Part shown: positions 35,158-42,498 of the stretch, one piece after another
How the letters are laid out: every line of letters starts with the position of its first letter
How positions within the stretch are numbered: position 1 is the first letter of the stretch
Assembly: GCA_902779675.1 (NCBI GenBank)
Contig: CACZCK010000009.1
Location: 28,927 to 92,926 of the forward strand
Length of the DNA: 64,000 nucleotides
Direction: 5' to 3'
From: an uncultured Coriobacteriaceae bacterium
GTDB taxonomy: Bacteria; Actinomycetota; Coriobacteriia; Coriobacteriales; Atopobiaceae
Notes under the pieces: generated by a model
The model's input: the letters and a program-made list of their open reading frames with translations, nothing else
The model's database searches: none
What the model was told of the DNA's origin: nothing
Program-made: the position numbers and the translations under genes

Positions 35158-35587
35158 GGGGCTCCCTTCGGTCGATGTGGCATATCCCTACCTTACGCCC
35201 GCCACCCGCGTACGCAGGTTACCAATCGGCCATCGCCCGAGCTCAGCGTCTTGTGCCTCGTTTCATGCTAGTGTGGTGGGGCGGCGCCACGGTCCCGCCA
35301 GCGGCGTACCACGACGACCGATGCGCACCCATCGCAGCCGAAAACCACAGACAACGGCCAGGCAAACGAGCAGAAAGGACCGTGATACTTTGACCATGTG
35401 CGCACTCGACGCATCTACAATTGGCTCAAAATCAGAAAATGCCTGCTAGATCGCATGCGGCCAAAAAGGTATCCCCGCCGAGTGCGCACATGGTCAGAGT
35501 ATCAAGCCCAAAAAGCACCTAAGAAGGCAGTGAAAACGCAATAAAACGACCTGGCGCGAGCCCCCGACGACCACAAGGGAGAAGAAG
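35158..35587. other. 430-bp intergenic region with a long stem-loop
   Basis: It lies between two divergent genes. No convincing gene is visible. It holds a 25-bp inverted repeat element (separate entry) and probably both promoters, which I could not place with confidence. Confidence 0.5.
35384..35503. repeat. 120-bp stem-loop element with 25-bp arms
   Basis: Arms 35384-35408 and 35479-35503 are complementary with one mismatch (GATACTTTGACCATGTGCGC...). Inside the 70-base loop, TTGGC (about 35421) can pair with GCCAA (about 35460). It could be a small mobile inverted-repeat element or a structured RNA in the leader of the kinase-like gene. Confidence 0.6.
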
Positions 35588-36253
35588 ATGGCAGAGGACA
35601 TGCGCAACGTGGCCAGCACCGCCGGCATGAGCGAGTTCGAGCGCGACTATGAGGTGCCCGACTGCGTGGTGCTCGATAGCGCCTACTGCTCCATGGGACG
35701 CATGATTGCCGTGCGTGCCTGCAAAGCCGCAGGTTGGACCTATCATGACACGGTAACGCTACTCGACCTGGTTCCCGAGTGCGGGGTGACTGCGGACGAC
35801 GCGGACGCCTTCGAGGCCAAGTCGGCCGCGCCAGATGCCGACCTCGACGAGCTGCGCCAAAGTGAGGAGTACCAGCACATCATCGCGGCCTACCGCCTCG
35901 CTGCCGAGCGCGCACTCGCGCAGGGTCCCTGCCTCATTCACGACCGCGTGGGCAAGGCTTTTGTGCAGGGCCTGGGCAAGACCTGCGCCAGTGCCATGAC
36001 CTATGCGGCCGACCGACCCGCCATGCGCGTGCGCGCCAAGGTCTCGCCGCTATATGCGCAGCTCACGAGCGATGCCGAGCTCGATGCCGCCATCGCCTAC
36101 GAGAACGCGCACCGCCGAAGCTGGCACGCACTGGCAGACGACGGAACCACGTGGGGCGAGCCCGCCACCTACGATCTCATGATCAACACCGACCTCATTG
36201 GCCGCGACTTTGCTGCCACGCTGCTCGCACAGCTCATGACGGAACGACAGTAG
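35588..36253 (+). CDS. Cytidylate-kinase-like family protein, degenerate P-loop
   Basis: The 221-residue protein resembles the cytidylate-kinase-like family of Firmicutes and Actinobacteria in its layout: an N-terminal nucleotide-binding strand-loop, a helical insert, CLIHDRVGKAF in the middle, and the C-terminal ATYDLMINTDLIG motif (family pattern 'yDLviNT..lg'). The usual GSGGRxIA loop is replaced by YCSMGRMIAVRA, so normal ATP binding is uncertain. AGGGAGAAG precedes the ATG. It might be a regulatory or neofunctionalised kinase. It stands alone after the stem-loop element. Confidence 0.65.
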   Translation: MAEDMRNVASTAGMSEFERDYEVPDCVVLDSAYCSMGRMIAVRACKAAGWTYHDTVTLLDLVPECGVTADDADAFEAKSAAPDADLDELRQSEEYQHIIAAYRLAAERALAQGPCLIHDRVGKAFVQGLGKTCASAMTYAADRPAMRVRAKVSPLYAQLTSDAELDAAIAYENAHRRSWHALADDGTTWGEPATYDLMINTDLIGRDFAATLLAQLMTERQ

Positions 36254-36324
36254 CAGGCCGGAAGAAGGCCATCGTCAGGACGGATCGCAATCCGACGCCT
36301 ATACGGCCCGCCCAGCCAGCGTCT

Positions 36325-36453
36325 TCAGAACTCAAGCTCCTCGCCGTCGGCGGGAATGAGTACCTGCTCGCCCACGCCCAGACGGTCCACAAAGGTACGC
36401 AGATAGGAGCGCGACACGTTGCCATGGTTGACGGCCTCCATATGACTCGCCAT
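36325..36453 (-). pseudogene. Remnant of an MBL-fold hydrolase, last 42 residues
   Basis: The minus strand reads MASHMEAVNHGNVSRSYLRT and continues to a stop, ending IPADGEELEF. This matches the C-terminal end of UlaG-like metallo-beta-lactamase-fold hydrolases ('HmEavNHc..tR..Lr.f ... iP.DGE'). A TGA lies 30 bases upstream in frame and no ribosome binding site is present, so the rest of the gene is gone. It occupies most of the 303-bp spacer between the kinase-like and LUD genes. Confidence 0.6.
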
Positions 36454-36556
36454 CGTGGCACAGCCCCTCCGCAGGGCGATGCGTCACCCTCTCCCAAAGC
36501 GCCCTGGGCTACAATGCAGGCACTTTATGGCTCGCCCACTCAGGAGAGGAGTGCGC

Positions 36557-37183
36557 ATGGATCCCGTCACCCAACGCAACGAGCTGCTCGCCCAGAAGAC
36601 CATCAAGGGCCTTGCATCCCGCAACATGACCGGCCACTACGCCGCAACCAAGGAGGAGGCCCTGCAGATCGCCCTCGGCCTCATAGACGAGCAGAGCTCC
36701 GTCACCATGGGTGGCGCCATGAGCGCCTACGAGATCGGCCTCGTCGATGCCCTCAAAGCGGGCCTGTACAACTTCATCGACCGCGACGAGTGGGACGACA
36801 AGCGCGCGGCGATGCTTGCCGCATACGACGCGGACGTCTTCTTGTCCAGCGTAAACGCCATGACCGACGACGGCGTGCTGGTCAACATCGACGGTAATGC
36901 CAACCGCGTGTCGGCCATCGCGCAGGGGCCCAAGAAGGTCATCTTCATTGTGGGGATGAACAAGGTGTGCGGCGATATCGATGGCGCCATGAAGCGTGCC
37001 CGCAACGTTGCCGCGCCGATCAACGCGCAGCGCTTTGGACTCTCTACGCCCTGCACAAAGACGGGTGCCTGCGCAAACTGCAAGTCTCCCGACACCATCT
37101 GCTGCCAGTTCCTCATCACGCGCTACTCGCGCCACGAGGGCCGCATCCACGTGATCCTAGTGAATGACGTGCTTGGGTTCTAG
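36557..37183 (+). CDS. LUD-domain protein (lactate-utilisation / LutC-like)
   Basis: The 208-residue protein belongs to the LUD (DUF162) family: RNMTGHYAATKEEAL at the start, VTMGGAMSAYEIGL in the middle, and the C-terminal Cys cluster CTKTGACANCKSPDTIC followed by HEGRIHVILVNDVLGF. Related proteins take part in L-lactate oxidation with LutA and LutB, but many stand alone in anaerobes with unknown roles. No lutA or lutB is nearby. AGGAGAGGAG precedes the ATG at 36557; the frame is open further upstream without a site. A strong terminator follows. Confidence 0.85.
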   Translation: MDPVTQRNELLAQKTIKGLASRNMTGHYAATKEEALQIALGLIDEQSSVTMGGAMSAYEIGLVDALKAGLYNFIDRDEWDDKRAAMLAAYDADVFLSSVNAMTDDGVLVNIDGNANRVSAIAQGPKKVIFIVGMNKVCGDIDGAMKRARNVAAPINAQRFGLSTPCTKTGACANCKSPDTICCQFLITRYSRHEGRIHVILVNDVLGF

Positions 37184-37206
37184 GCCGATCGCGGTCCTAC
37201 ATGCAC

Positions 37207-37259
37207 GACGGAGCCCCCTGCGACAAGCTGGCTTGCAGCACGTCGCAGGGGGCTCCGTC
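37207..37259. terminator. Strong terminator, 18-bp stem
   Basis: GACGGAGCCCCCTGCGAC pairs perfectly with 37242-37259; the 17-base loop can fold further (AAGCTGGCTTG). It closes the LUD gene (+) and lies beyond the end of the Nif11-type peptide gene (-). Confidence 0.85.
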
Positions 37260-37317
37260 TGCCTGATGTCTGCTCGCGCAGGCTCAGCAAGCTGTTATGG
37301 GTAAAACGAGGCGTCGC

Positions 37318-37500
37318 CTACGTGCCGCCCACGTTTCCTTCGTGGCCGTCGCAATCGTACCAAGCGCCACCAGCGATAACCTCTAGCTGCTCGTCGGTCA
37401 GCTCTTGGCCCTGCTCCGTAGCGAGCGCTACGAGTTCCTCGCTCGACTTGCATGCCTTGGCCAGCTCGATAATGTCAGGGTTAAGGTCCTTGATGTCCAT
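37318..37500 (-). CDS. Nif11-type leader peptide / putative RiPP or bacteriocin precursor
   Basis: The 60-residue peptide has a Nif11-like leader (ACKSSEELVALATEQG, then ELTDEQLEVIAGG) ending in a double glycine, followed by a 15-residue core AWYDCDGHEGNVGGT. This matches the 'bacteriocin-type signal sequence' (TIGR03798) layout in which the leader guides a maturation enzyme and is removed after GG by a C39-type peptidase/ABC transporter. AAAGGAGGG precedes the ATG. No maturase or transporter of that type is in the window. It is divergent from the chromate transporter pair. A second homologous leader is at 41763. Confidence 0.75.
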   Translation of the reverse strand: MDIKDLNPDIIELAKACKSSEELVALATEQGQELTDEQLEVIAGGAWYDCDGHEGNVGGT

Positions 37501-37651
37501 GGACCCTCCTTTCGTCAATCGCGCTTCCACCTCTGGAGGTGATACTGCCGTCTCAAGCGTATCGTCTCGGAACATTTCTTCAAAGAGAACGGGAGCGGGT
37601 GCTTCTATAGTAGACAGGAGAGGCAACCACAAAGGAGTGGGATAAGAACTC

Positions 37652-38239
37652 ATGCCAAACAAAGTGCAGCGCAGAGGCGGACTCTTCGGCAGGTTGATTG
37701 CCCTTTTCCTCGCAACGTTAACCATTAGCGCAACCGCCAACTCCGGCTACGCAATCATCGCCGTGATGAGAGACGACTTCGTCAACAAGCGTAAATGGTT
37801 CACCGAGGACGAGATGAGCGACTACATCGCCATCGCCCAGAGCTGTCCCGGACCCATGGCAGTCACCTCATCCATGGTCGTGGGCTTCCAGAGCGCAGGC
37901 ATCCTCGGCTCGCTCGCTGCGGTCTGGGGCGTCATCACCCCACCGTTCGCGATTATGGTGCTTGTCTCCATCTTCTATCAAACCATCGTGAGCAATCCCT
38001 ACGTCACCATCTTCATGCGCGGCATGCAGATGGGCGTCGTGGCCATGTTGCTTGACGTCTGCATCGGACTCTTCCTCAACGTCACGAAGAAGCCGGGCAT
38101 CTACCCACTCGTCGTCATGGCGATAGCCTTCCTGTATGTGCGGCTCACAAACTGCTCCATCATGTGGCTCGCCATCGGCTGTGGCGTGGCCGGCGCTATA
38201 AGGGCTTTGCTCGTAAAGAGGGAGGTCGAGGCAGCATGA
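37652..38239 (+). CDS. Chromate transporter half-protein (CHR family), first subunit
   Basis: The 195-residue membrane protein is one half of a split CHR transporter. It has TISATANSGYAIIAVMRDDFV near the N-terminus and the conserved IAQSCPGPMAVTSSMVVGFQ motif (family 'PGP' signature), with about five to six helices. It overlaps the second subunit by ATGA (38236-38239), so the two are translationally coupled and probably form a heterodimer. The family moves chromate/sulfate-like anions; the natural substrate in anaerobes is uncertain. The Shine-Dalgarno AAAGGAG is ~14 bases from the ATG, longer than usual. Confidence 0.9.
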   Translation: MPNKVQRRGGLFGRLIALFLATLTISATANSGYAIIAVMRDDFVNKRKWFTEDEMSDYIAIAQSCPGPMAVTSSMVVGFQSAGILGSLAAVWGVITPPFAIMVLVSIFYQTIVSNPYVTIFMRGMQMGVVAMLLDVCIGLFLNVTKKPGIYPLVVMAIAFLYVRLTNCSIMWLAIGCGVAGAIRALLVKREVEAA

Positions 38240-38808
38240 CTGACTCGATGATCCTCCTGCGCGTCTTTATCGCCTTCCTGCGAATCGGAGCTATCGCATT
38301 CGGCGGCGCCTATGCAGCCATCCCCTTAGTCGAGCAGGAGGTGGTTACAAACGAAGGCTTCATGACCTACGCCGAGTTTGCCGACCTGCTCGCTTTGGAC
38401 GAAATCACACCAGGCCCCATTCTCATCAACAGCGCCACCTTTGTAGGCATGAAGGTTGCGGGCATGCCCGGAGCCATCGCCGCGACCCTTGGCTGCATCC
38501 TCATACCGTGCATCGTATCCGTCTCGCTGCTATTCCTCTTCCGCAAGTACAAGAACACGGTCCTGGTTCAGAGCATCGTCCTCACGCTAAAATGCATGGC
38601 TTTGGCGCTCATTGTCTCCACCATGATCAAGCTGGGGATGAACGCAGTCATGCCGAGCGAGGCGCAAGCGGATATCCTGCACGGGACCTATGCGGTTGCA
38701 GTCATGGCTTTTGCCTTTTACCTCATACATGGGAAAAAGCTGAGTCCCTTGCCCGTCATGCTGGGCTGTGGCGCGCTGAACGTTATCGTGTCCATGTTGG
38801 GAATGTGA
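38236..38808 (+). CDS. Chromate transporter half-protein (CHR family), second subunit
   Basis: The 190-residue membrane protein is the second half of the split CHR transporter. IAFGGAYAAIPLVEQEVV and the ALDEITPGPILINSATFVG motif (PGP signature) are typical. The ATG overlaps the stop of the first subunit, and GGGAGG lies upstream within that gene. Same length class as other short-chain CHR proteins. A terminator hairpin follows at 38838. Confidence 0.9.
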   Translation: MTDSMILLRVFIAFLRIGAIAFGGAYAAIPLVEQEVVTNEGFMTYAEFADLLALDEITPGPILINSATFVGMKVAGMPGAIAATLGCILIPCIVSVSLLFLFRKYKNTVLVQSIVLTLKCMALALIVSTMIKLGMNAVMPSEAQADILHGTYAVAVMAFAFYLIHGKKLSPLPVMLGCGALNVIVSMLGM

Positions 38809-38837
38809 GCGCAACGCTTTCACGGGAAGCGATGGTG

Positions 38838-38863
38838 GGGGCAGGTCTCTTGACACCTGCCCC
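38838..38863 (+). terminator. Terminator after the chromate transporter pair
   Basis: GGGGCAGGT pairs with ACCTGCCCC around CTCTTGAC, followed by GTTTC. It lies 30 bases after the stop. Confidence 0.75.
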
Positions 38864-38879
38864 GTTTCACAACGGTACT

Positions 38880-39262
38880 AACGCATGTCTTGCGGTTGGG
38901 CACCCAGTCGGCCGTCTCCTGGTACCAGGCCAGCATGCGCTCGCGCATCTCAGCAACCTTTTCGGCATACGCCGGGTCGTCGATGCGATTGACCTGCTCG
39001 TGCGGATCGAGGTCGAGGTCGTAGAGGGTATCACGCTCGTAGAGGCGCATCGTGTACTTGAGCTTGCCCATGCGGATCATCGTGGCGCGCGTGTGGTTGG
39101 AGCCTTCCTCGTGCTGCGTGGAGATGCGCGGCCAGCGCCGGGGTCACGCGCGGCTTGCAGGCAAAGCGCGCGGCAGGCTTCACGATGAGCGGCACGTTGG
39201 TGAGGCAGTCCTCAAAGCAGTTCTGTACCTTCTCCACCAAGCCGTAGTCGCCGGTGTAGTAT
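38880..39262 (-). pseudogene. Arylsulfatase remnant (C-terminal pieces, internal deletion and frameshift)
   Basis: Reading the minus strand from 39262, YTGDYGLVEKVQNCFEDC and LTNVPLIVKP match the sulfatase segment after the metal-site DHGDYTGDYG. The frame then breaks near 39130. In another frame HTRATMIRMGKLKYTMRLYE, LYDLDLDP and NRIDDPAYAEKVAEMRERML match the sulfatase C-terminus. The Cys/Ser active site and the N-terminal ~300 residues are missing. The remnant begins exactly where the maturase remnant on the other strand begins. It has no start or ribosome binding site, so it is a dead gene. Sulfatase identity is by recognised family motifs. Confidence 0.75.
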
Positions 39263-39559
39263 GTGATTGAGGCCAACGGCGACGTGTATCCCTGCGACTT
39301 CTACTGTCTGGACGAGTACCGGCTGGGAAATCTGGCGGATGCGTCGCTGCGCGAGCTTGCCACCAGCGCGGGCGCCGAGGCGTTTCTTGCCTGCCAGGCG
39401 TGCCGGCGCGAGCCCTGCGCCACCTGCCCCTACGCTCGCATCTGCAACGGGGGCTGCCGGCGTCAGAACACCTGCTACCTCACCGACGATGGCTGCGCCT
39501 ACCAAGACGTGCTCGCCCAACTGGTGCCGGAGCTGGCCCACATGTACGGACTTGGATAG
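39263..39559 (+). pseudogene. Anaerobic sulfatase-maturase remnant (SPASM domain only)
   Basis: The frame reads VIEANGDVYPCDFYCLDEYR, then LGNLADASLRELAT, ACQACRREPCATCPYARIC and NGGCRRQNTCY. This is the Cys-rich C-terminal SPASM domain that binds auxiliary iron-sulfur clusters in anSME-type radical SAM maturases. The radical SAM core (CxxxCxxC) and start are absent; a TAG lies two codons upstream. It is the natural partner of the sulfatase whose remnant abuts it head-to-head. The next gene's ribosome binding site begins at its stop codon, so the intact MBL gene may once have been cotranscribed. Confidence 0.75.
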
Positions 39560-39567
39560 GAGAAGAC

Positions 39568-40434
39568 ATGGGCGCGATCCTCACAGCCACCGTGTTAGTG
39601 GAGAACACCCCGGTCGCAGGGCTTGCCGCCGAGCACGGATTGTCCGTGCACCTGTGCTACGAGCGCGAGGGCCGCGCGACGCGCATCCTGCTCGACGTTG
39701 GCCAGTCCGACGCCTTCGCGCGCAATGCGACAGCGCTGGACGTCGACCTTGCGGCCGTCGACTGCGCGGTGCTCAGCCACGCTCACTACGATCATGCCAA
39801 CGGCCTGCCCGCGTTCTGTGTCGCCAATGCCAGCGCGCCCGTCTACCTGAGCGAAGCCTGCGCGGAGACCTGCTGGTCGACCAAGGCGGGCACGACCGAG
39901 CCGCACTACATCGGCCCCACGCCGGGCCTGCTCGAGCGGTTTGGCCAGCGGCTCGTGCGCGTGTCCACCGGCCGCCTGACCACCATCGCGCCAGGCGTGC
40001 ACCTGGTGCCCCACACCACGCCGGACCTCGCCGCGGCGGGCGAGCGCGCCGGCATGCTCCTGCGTACGCGGGACGGCTGGATACCCGATGACTTCGCCCA
40101 CGAGACGAGCCTCGTCGTGGAGCTTGCGCCGGCGCCGGACGACACGCCTCAGCTGGTCGTCTTCAACAGCTGCTCGCATGCGGGGCTCCCGGTCATTGCC
40201 GCCGAGGCTGCCGCGGCCTTCCCCGGAGCGCGCATTGCCGCCTACGTGGGAGGGCTCCATCTGGTGCATGCCACCGACGAGGAGATTGCGCTGGCAGCGG
40301 CTGCCATCAGCGATGCCGGCATCGGGCATGTCTACACCGGCCACTGCACCGGCACCCACGCCCTCCGGCTGCTGCAGCACGCACTACCCGGACGCGTCAC
40401 GGGCCTGCACCCGGGCATGACCTTCACCTGCTGA
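39568..40434 (+). CDS. MBL-fold metallo-hydrolase (dihydropterin phosphate synthase-like group)
   Basis: The 288-residue protein has an intact zinc motif, SHAHYDHANGL (HxHxDH), and later HETSLVVEL, SCSHAG, YVGGLHL and the C-terminal GHCTGTHAL, the order seen in the COG1237 group (related to the methanopterin-pathway enzyme annotated 7,8-dihydropterin-6-yl-methyl-aminobenzene phosphate synthase). In bacteria these are general metal-dependent hydrolases of unknown substrate. ATAGGAG precedes the ATG and overlaps the stop of the maturase remnant. No signal peptide. Confidence 0.82.
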   Translation: MGAILTATVLVENTPVAGLAAEHGLSVHLCYEREGRATRILLDVGQSDAFARNATALDVDLAAVDCAVLSHAHYDHANGLPAFCVANASAPVYLSEACAETCWSTKAGTTEPHYIGPTPGLLERFGQRLVRVSTGRLTTIAPGVHLVPHTTPDLAAAGERAGMLLRTRDGWIPDDFAHETSLVVELAPAPDDTPQLVVFNSCSHAGLPVIAAEAAAAFPGARIAAYVGGLHLVHATDEEIALAAAAISDAGIGHVYTGHCTGTHALRLLQHALPGRVTGLHPGMTFTC

Positions 40435-40507
40435 CCCCCAAGAGGGACCCTGCCCTTGACTCATCTCTAGGAGCAGGGGTCATGGGACAAGGGGGCAATG
40501 CGGTGCC

Positions 40508-41662
40508 TCAGCGGCCGTATGGGCGCGTCGCGTCGTACTCGCCGTACTCGCAGCCCACGTGTCCCACGTCCAGGTCATCCACCAGCTGCCATTCAAAGCC
40601 GTCGCGCGCAAACAGCTGTACGCGTCCGGTTCCCGTGCCGCCGTTCCACAGCCGGTTGTGACGCGCCTGGCCGTCCGGCGCCTCGTAGCGTATGAGCAGC
40701 ATCTCGTCCTTGGGACAGGTGATGTCAGTCACCAGGCGCGCGGTGAAGGTCTCCTGCTCCACATGCCACACGATATGCGTCGCTGTCTCGTGGCAAGAAA
40801 AGTGAGTCTGGCTACCCGTCCACAGCTTGGAGAAGTTGAACTCAAAGGGTTCGCCCTCGTACACCAGCTCGCCGAGCAGCTTGCGGTCGAGCGCGAGATG
40901 GCCCACCTTGGGACGCCCGCCGCCAATCTCCAGCGCCGTGTTGTGCAGCCGCTCTCCCGTCAGGCGACTGGTCACGTCGTTGCTGGCTAGCCACACCCAC
41001 GGCGTGGTGAAGTCGCTTCCCCAGTTCTTGTCCGCATAGCCAAAACACGTGTCGGGGTCCACCACATAGCGCTGCCCGTCGAGCCAGACCTCACCCGTAT
41101 AGGCGGTCTTTATTCCCTCGGCATGCCAGAACATCTGGAAGGCCTCGGTGGCACGAATGGGCTCCGAGGCCCCGTAGCCCACATTGAAGGCCACCTGCTT
41201 GTCGAGCCGCAGGTCAAAGGCCATCTCACCCGCATCGCTCATCCAGGCGGGATGCGCGGCGGCCTCCTCCGGTGTCACGCGCACGTGACCCACCAGGTCC
41301 GTCTCGCAGCAGATGCAGTCGTCGGCCGCCACATAGAAGGGCACGCCACGCCCCAGGTCCACCTCATCCCATCCAAAGAAGCGGTGCAGCTGCTTGGCTC
41401 CAGCGCCCCAGGTGCCGCACTTGACCATGAGGTAGGAGGGTTTGCGCCCGTCGCGCGTACCGTCCGGCGCCAGGCCAAAGAGCGCCTCGGGGCCGCCGAG
41501 CGCCGGGTTGCAGGTGAAGAACTCGATGAAGAAGGCGCGCTCCTCCCCCGTCATGGCATGGCGGGCCGTAAAGGAATGCCACCACCAGTCGTAGCCCTGC
41601 TGGGCCAAGCTGCCCGTGAGCATGAACTGGTCGCGTGAGATGTCGTGCGCGTCGGATGCCAT
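40508..41662 (-). CDS. Tocopherol-cyclase-like / lipocalin-type protein of unknown function
   Basis: The 384-residue protein starts ISRDQFMLTGSLAQQGYDWW with HSFTARHAMTGEERAFFIEF a few residues later. It is rich in Trp and beta-structure (WGSDFTTPWVWLASNDV, HIVWHVEQETF), the look of the tocopherol-cyclase/CrtC-like two-lipocalin fold found in some anaerobes with no known plastid pathway. No signal peptide or membrane helix is visible. The ATG at 41662 has GGAAGG upstream; the frame extends to 41713 without a site. It likely binds or modifies a lipid or isoprenoid, which is only an inference from the fold guess. Upstream lies the second Nif11-type peptide. Confidence 0.55.
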   Translation of the reverse strand: MASDAHDISRDQFMLTGSLAQQGYDWWWHSFTARHAMTGEERAFFIEFFTCNPALGGPEALFGLAPDGTRDGRKPSYLMVKCGTWGAGAKQLHRFFGWDEVDLGRGVPFYVAADDCICCETDLVGHVRVTPEEAAAHPAWMSDAGEMAFDLRLDKQVAFNVGYGASEPIRATEAFQMFWHAEGIKTAYTGEVWLDGQRYVVDPDTCFGYADKNWGSDFTTPWVWLASNDVTSRLTGERLHNTALEIGGGRPKVGHLALDRKLLGELVYEGEPFEFNFSKLWTGSQTHFSCHETATHIVWHVEQETFTARLVTDITCPKDEMLLIRYEAPDGQARHNRLWNGGTGTGRVQLFARDGFEWQLVDDLDVGHVGCEYGEYDATRPYGR

Positions 41663-41762
41663 GAGGGTCCTTCCGTTGACGGTGTCCCCAAGGGGAGACT
41701 CCCTTGAGGGCACACCCTGTCGTACGGTAGTGCTCCTGCACTTGTGTCTATGAAATCAATCC

Positions 41763-41981
41763 TTAAATCTCATTCCACGTCTTCTGGCCAAGCCACCTGA
41801 GCAGATCGAAAACACCGCCGCCGGCAATGCCGTCTAACAGCTCGTCAGGAAGCTCCACACCGCTATCTTTCAGAAGCTGCAGGCGCTCCTCATCGCTTTC
41901 GCAAGCGTCCAACCGCTCGAAGCCGTCTTCACCCAGCTGCTGACGAATCTGGACAATTAGCTGATTCGAGGTCTTTTGCAT
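41763..41981 (-). CDS. Second Nif11-type leader peptide / putative RiPP or bacteriocin precursor
   Basis: The 72-residue peptide has the leader DACESDEERLQLLKDSG, then VELPDELLDGIAGG. It aligns without gaps to the leader of the peptide at 37318 over 30 residues (A-C-x-S-x-E-E ... E-L-x-D-E-x-L ... I-A-G-G). The core after GG is GVFDLLRWLGQKTWNEI, hydrophobic and Trp-containing, quite unlike the other core. Conserved leader with a variable core is the hallmark of Nif11-type precursor families. AAGGGAGG precedes the ATG. The next gene downstream on this strand is the tocopherol-cyclase-like protein, 101 bp away. Confidence 0.7.
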   Translation of the reverse strand: MQKTSNQLIVQIRQQLGEDGFERLDACESDEERLQLLKDSGVELPDELLDGIAGGGVFDLLRWLGQKTWNEI

Positions 41982-42137
41982 CGCGTGCCTCCCTTTTCCA
42001 CACCACGCATGATGGTGTCATTTCACAAGCCTACCAGAGGCTAATCTTGTTATTCCCCGCTTCTTCCTTTTGGGGGTTATACCGGCTGCACCATCGCCAC
42101 GTCTCACTCATTTCGCAAGCCCCATGCCGCTTGCGCG

Positions 42138-42350
42138 TCAGAAGGCGCGCAGCCGCTCTCGTAGCGCATCTCCCGCCTCCGACACGACCATCGCCACAAA
42201 GATGAGCGCAAAGCCCGCAACCATCCGCACCGTCACGCGCTCGCCGTACACCAGCACGCTCGAAAGCACGCCAAAGGGCGCCACCAGCAGGATGCAGAGC
42301 TTGTTGAACCAGGGGCGGTCGACGAAGCGCACCGCGCCGTGCTCTTCCAC
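42138..42350 (-). pseudogene. Internally deleted EamA transporter (70 residues left)
   Basis: A GTG at 42350 has a perfect AAAGGAGG 4 bases upstream. The product starts MEEHGAVRFVDRPWFNKLCI, like the first helix of an EamA protein, and passes within one helix into VAPFGVLSSVLVYGERVTVR with FALIFVAMVVSEAG, the last two helices of the family. About 200 residues are missing with the frame kept. Translation may still occur but a transporter is not possible. A separate small membrane protein is the alternative reading. Confidence 0.5.
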
Positions 42351-42433
42351 AGGGCCTCCTTTTGCCGCACGCTGGGGACGGTTCGCCATATTAGCCCATC
42401 GGAGCGTCTCCCCCGCCGCACGCGCGCGAAAAA

Positions 42434-42475
42434 GGCCGGACGCCTGCGCATTCGTGGATGCACAGGCGTCCGGCC
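42434..42475 (-). terminator. Rho-independent terminator of the magnesium ATPase gene
   Basis: GGCCGGACGCCTG (42434-42446) pairs with CAGGCGTCCGGCC (42463-42475). On the minus strand the stem is followed by TTTTTCGCG, a proper T tract. It lies 24 bases beyond the mgtA stop. Confidence 0.9.
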
Positions 42476-42498
42476 CTCGTAGAAGGAGCGCCGACACC

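Noticed and set aside
32452..35271. 939-codon plus-strand frame over the EamA and GH13 genes
   Set aside because: Same reason: it crosses two real genes and a terminator and has no recognisable domain.
39263..39559. SPASM fragment as a maturase for the Nif11-type peptides
   Set aside because: It lacks the radical SAM core and its motifs match sulfatase maturases; the abutting sulfatase remnant explains it.
40448..40490. Weak inverted repeat GACCCTGC / GCAGGGGTC as a terminator after the MBL gene
   Set aside because: The stem is short, imperfect and has a long loop with no T run; not strong enough to list.
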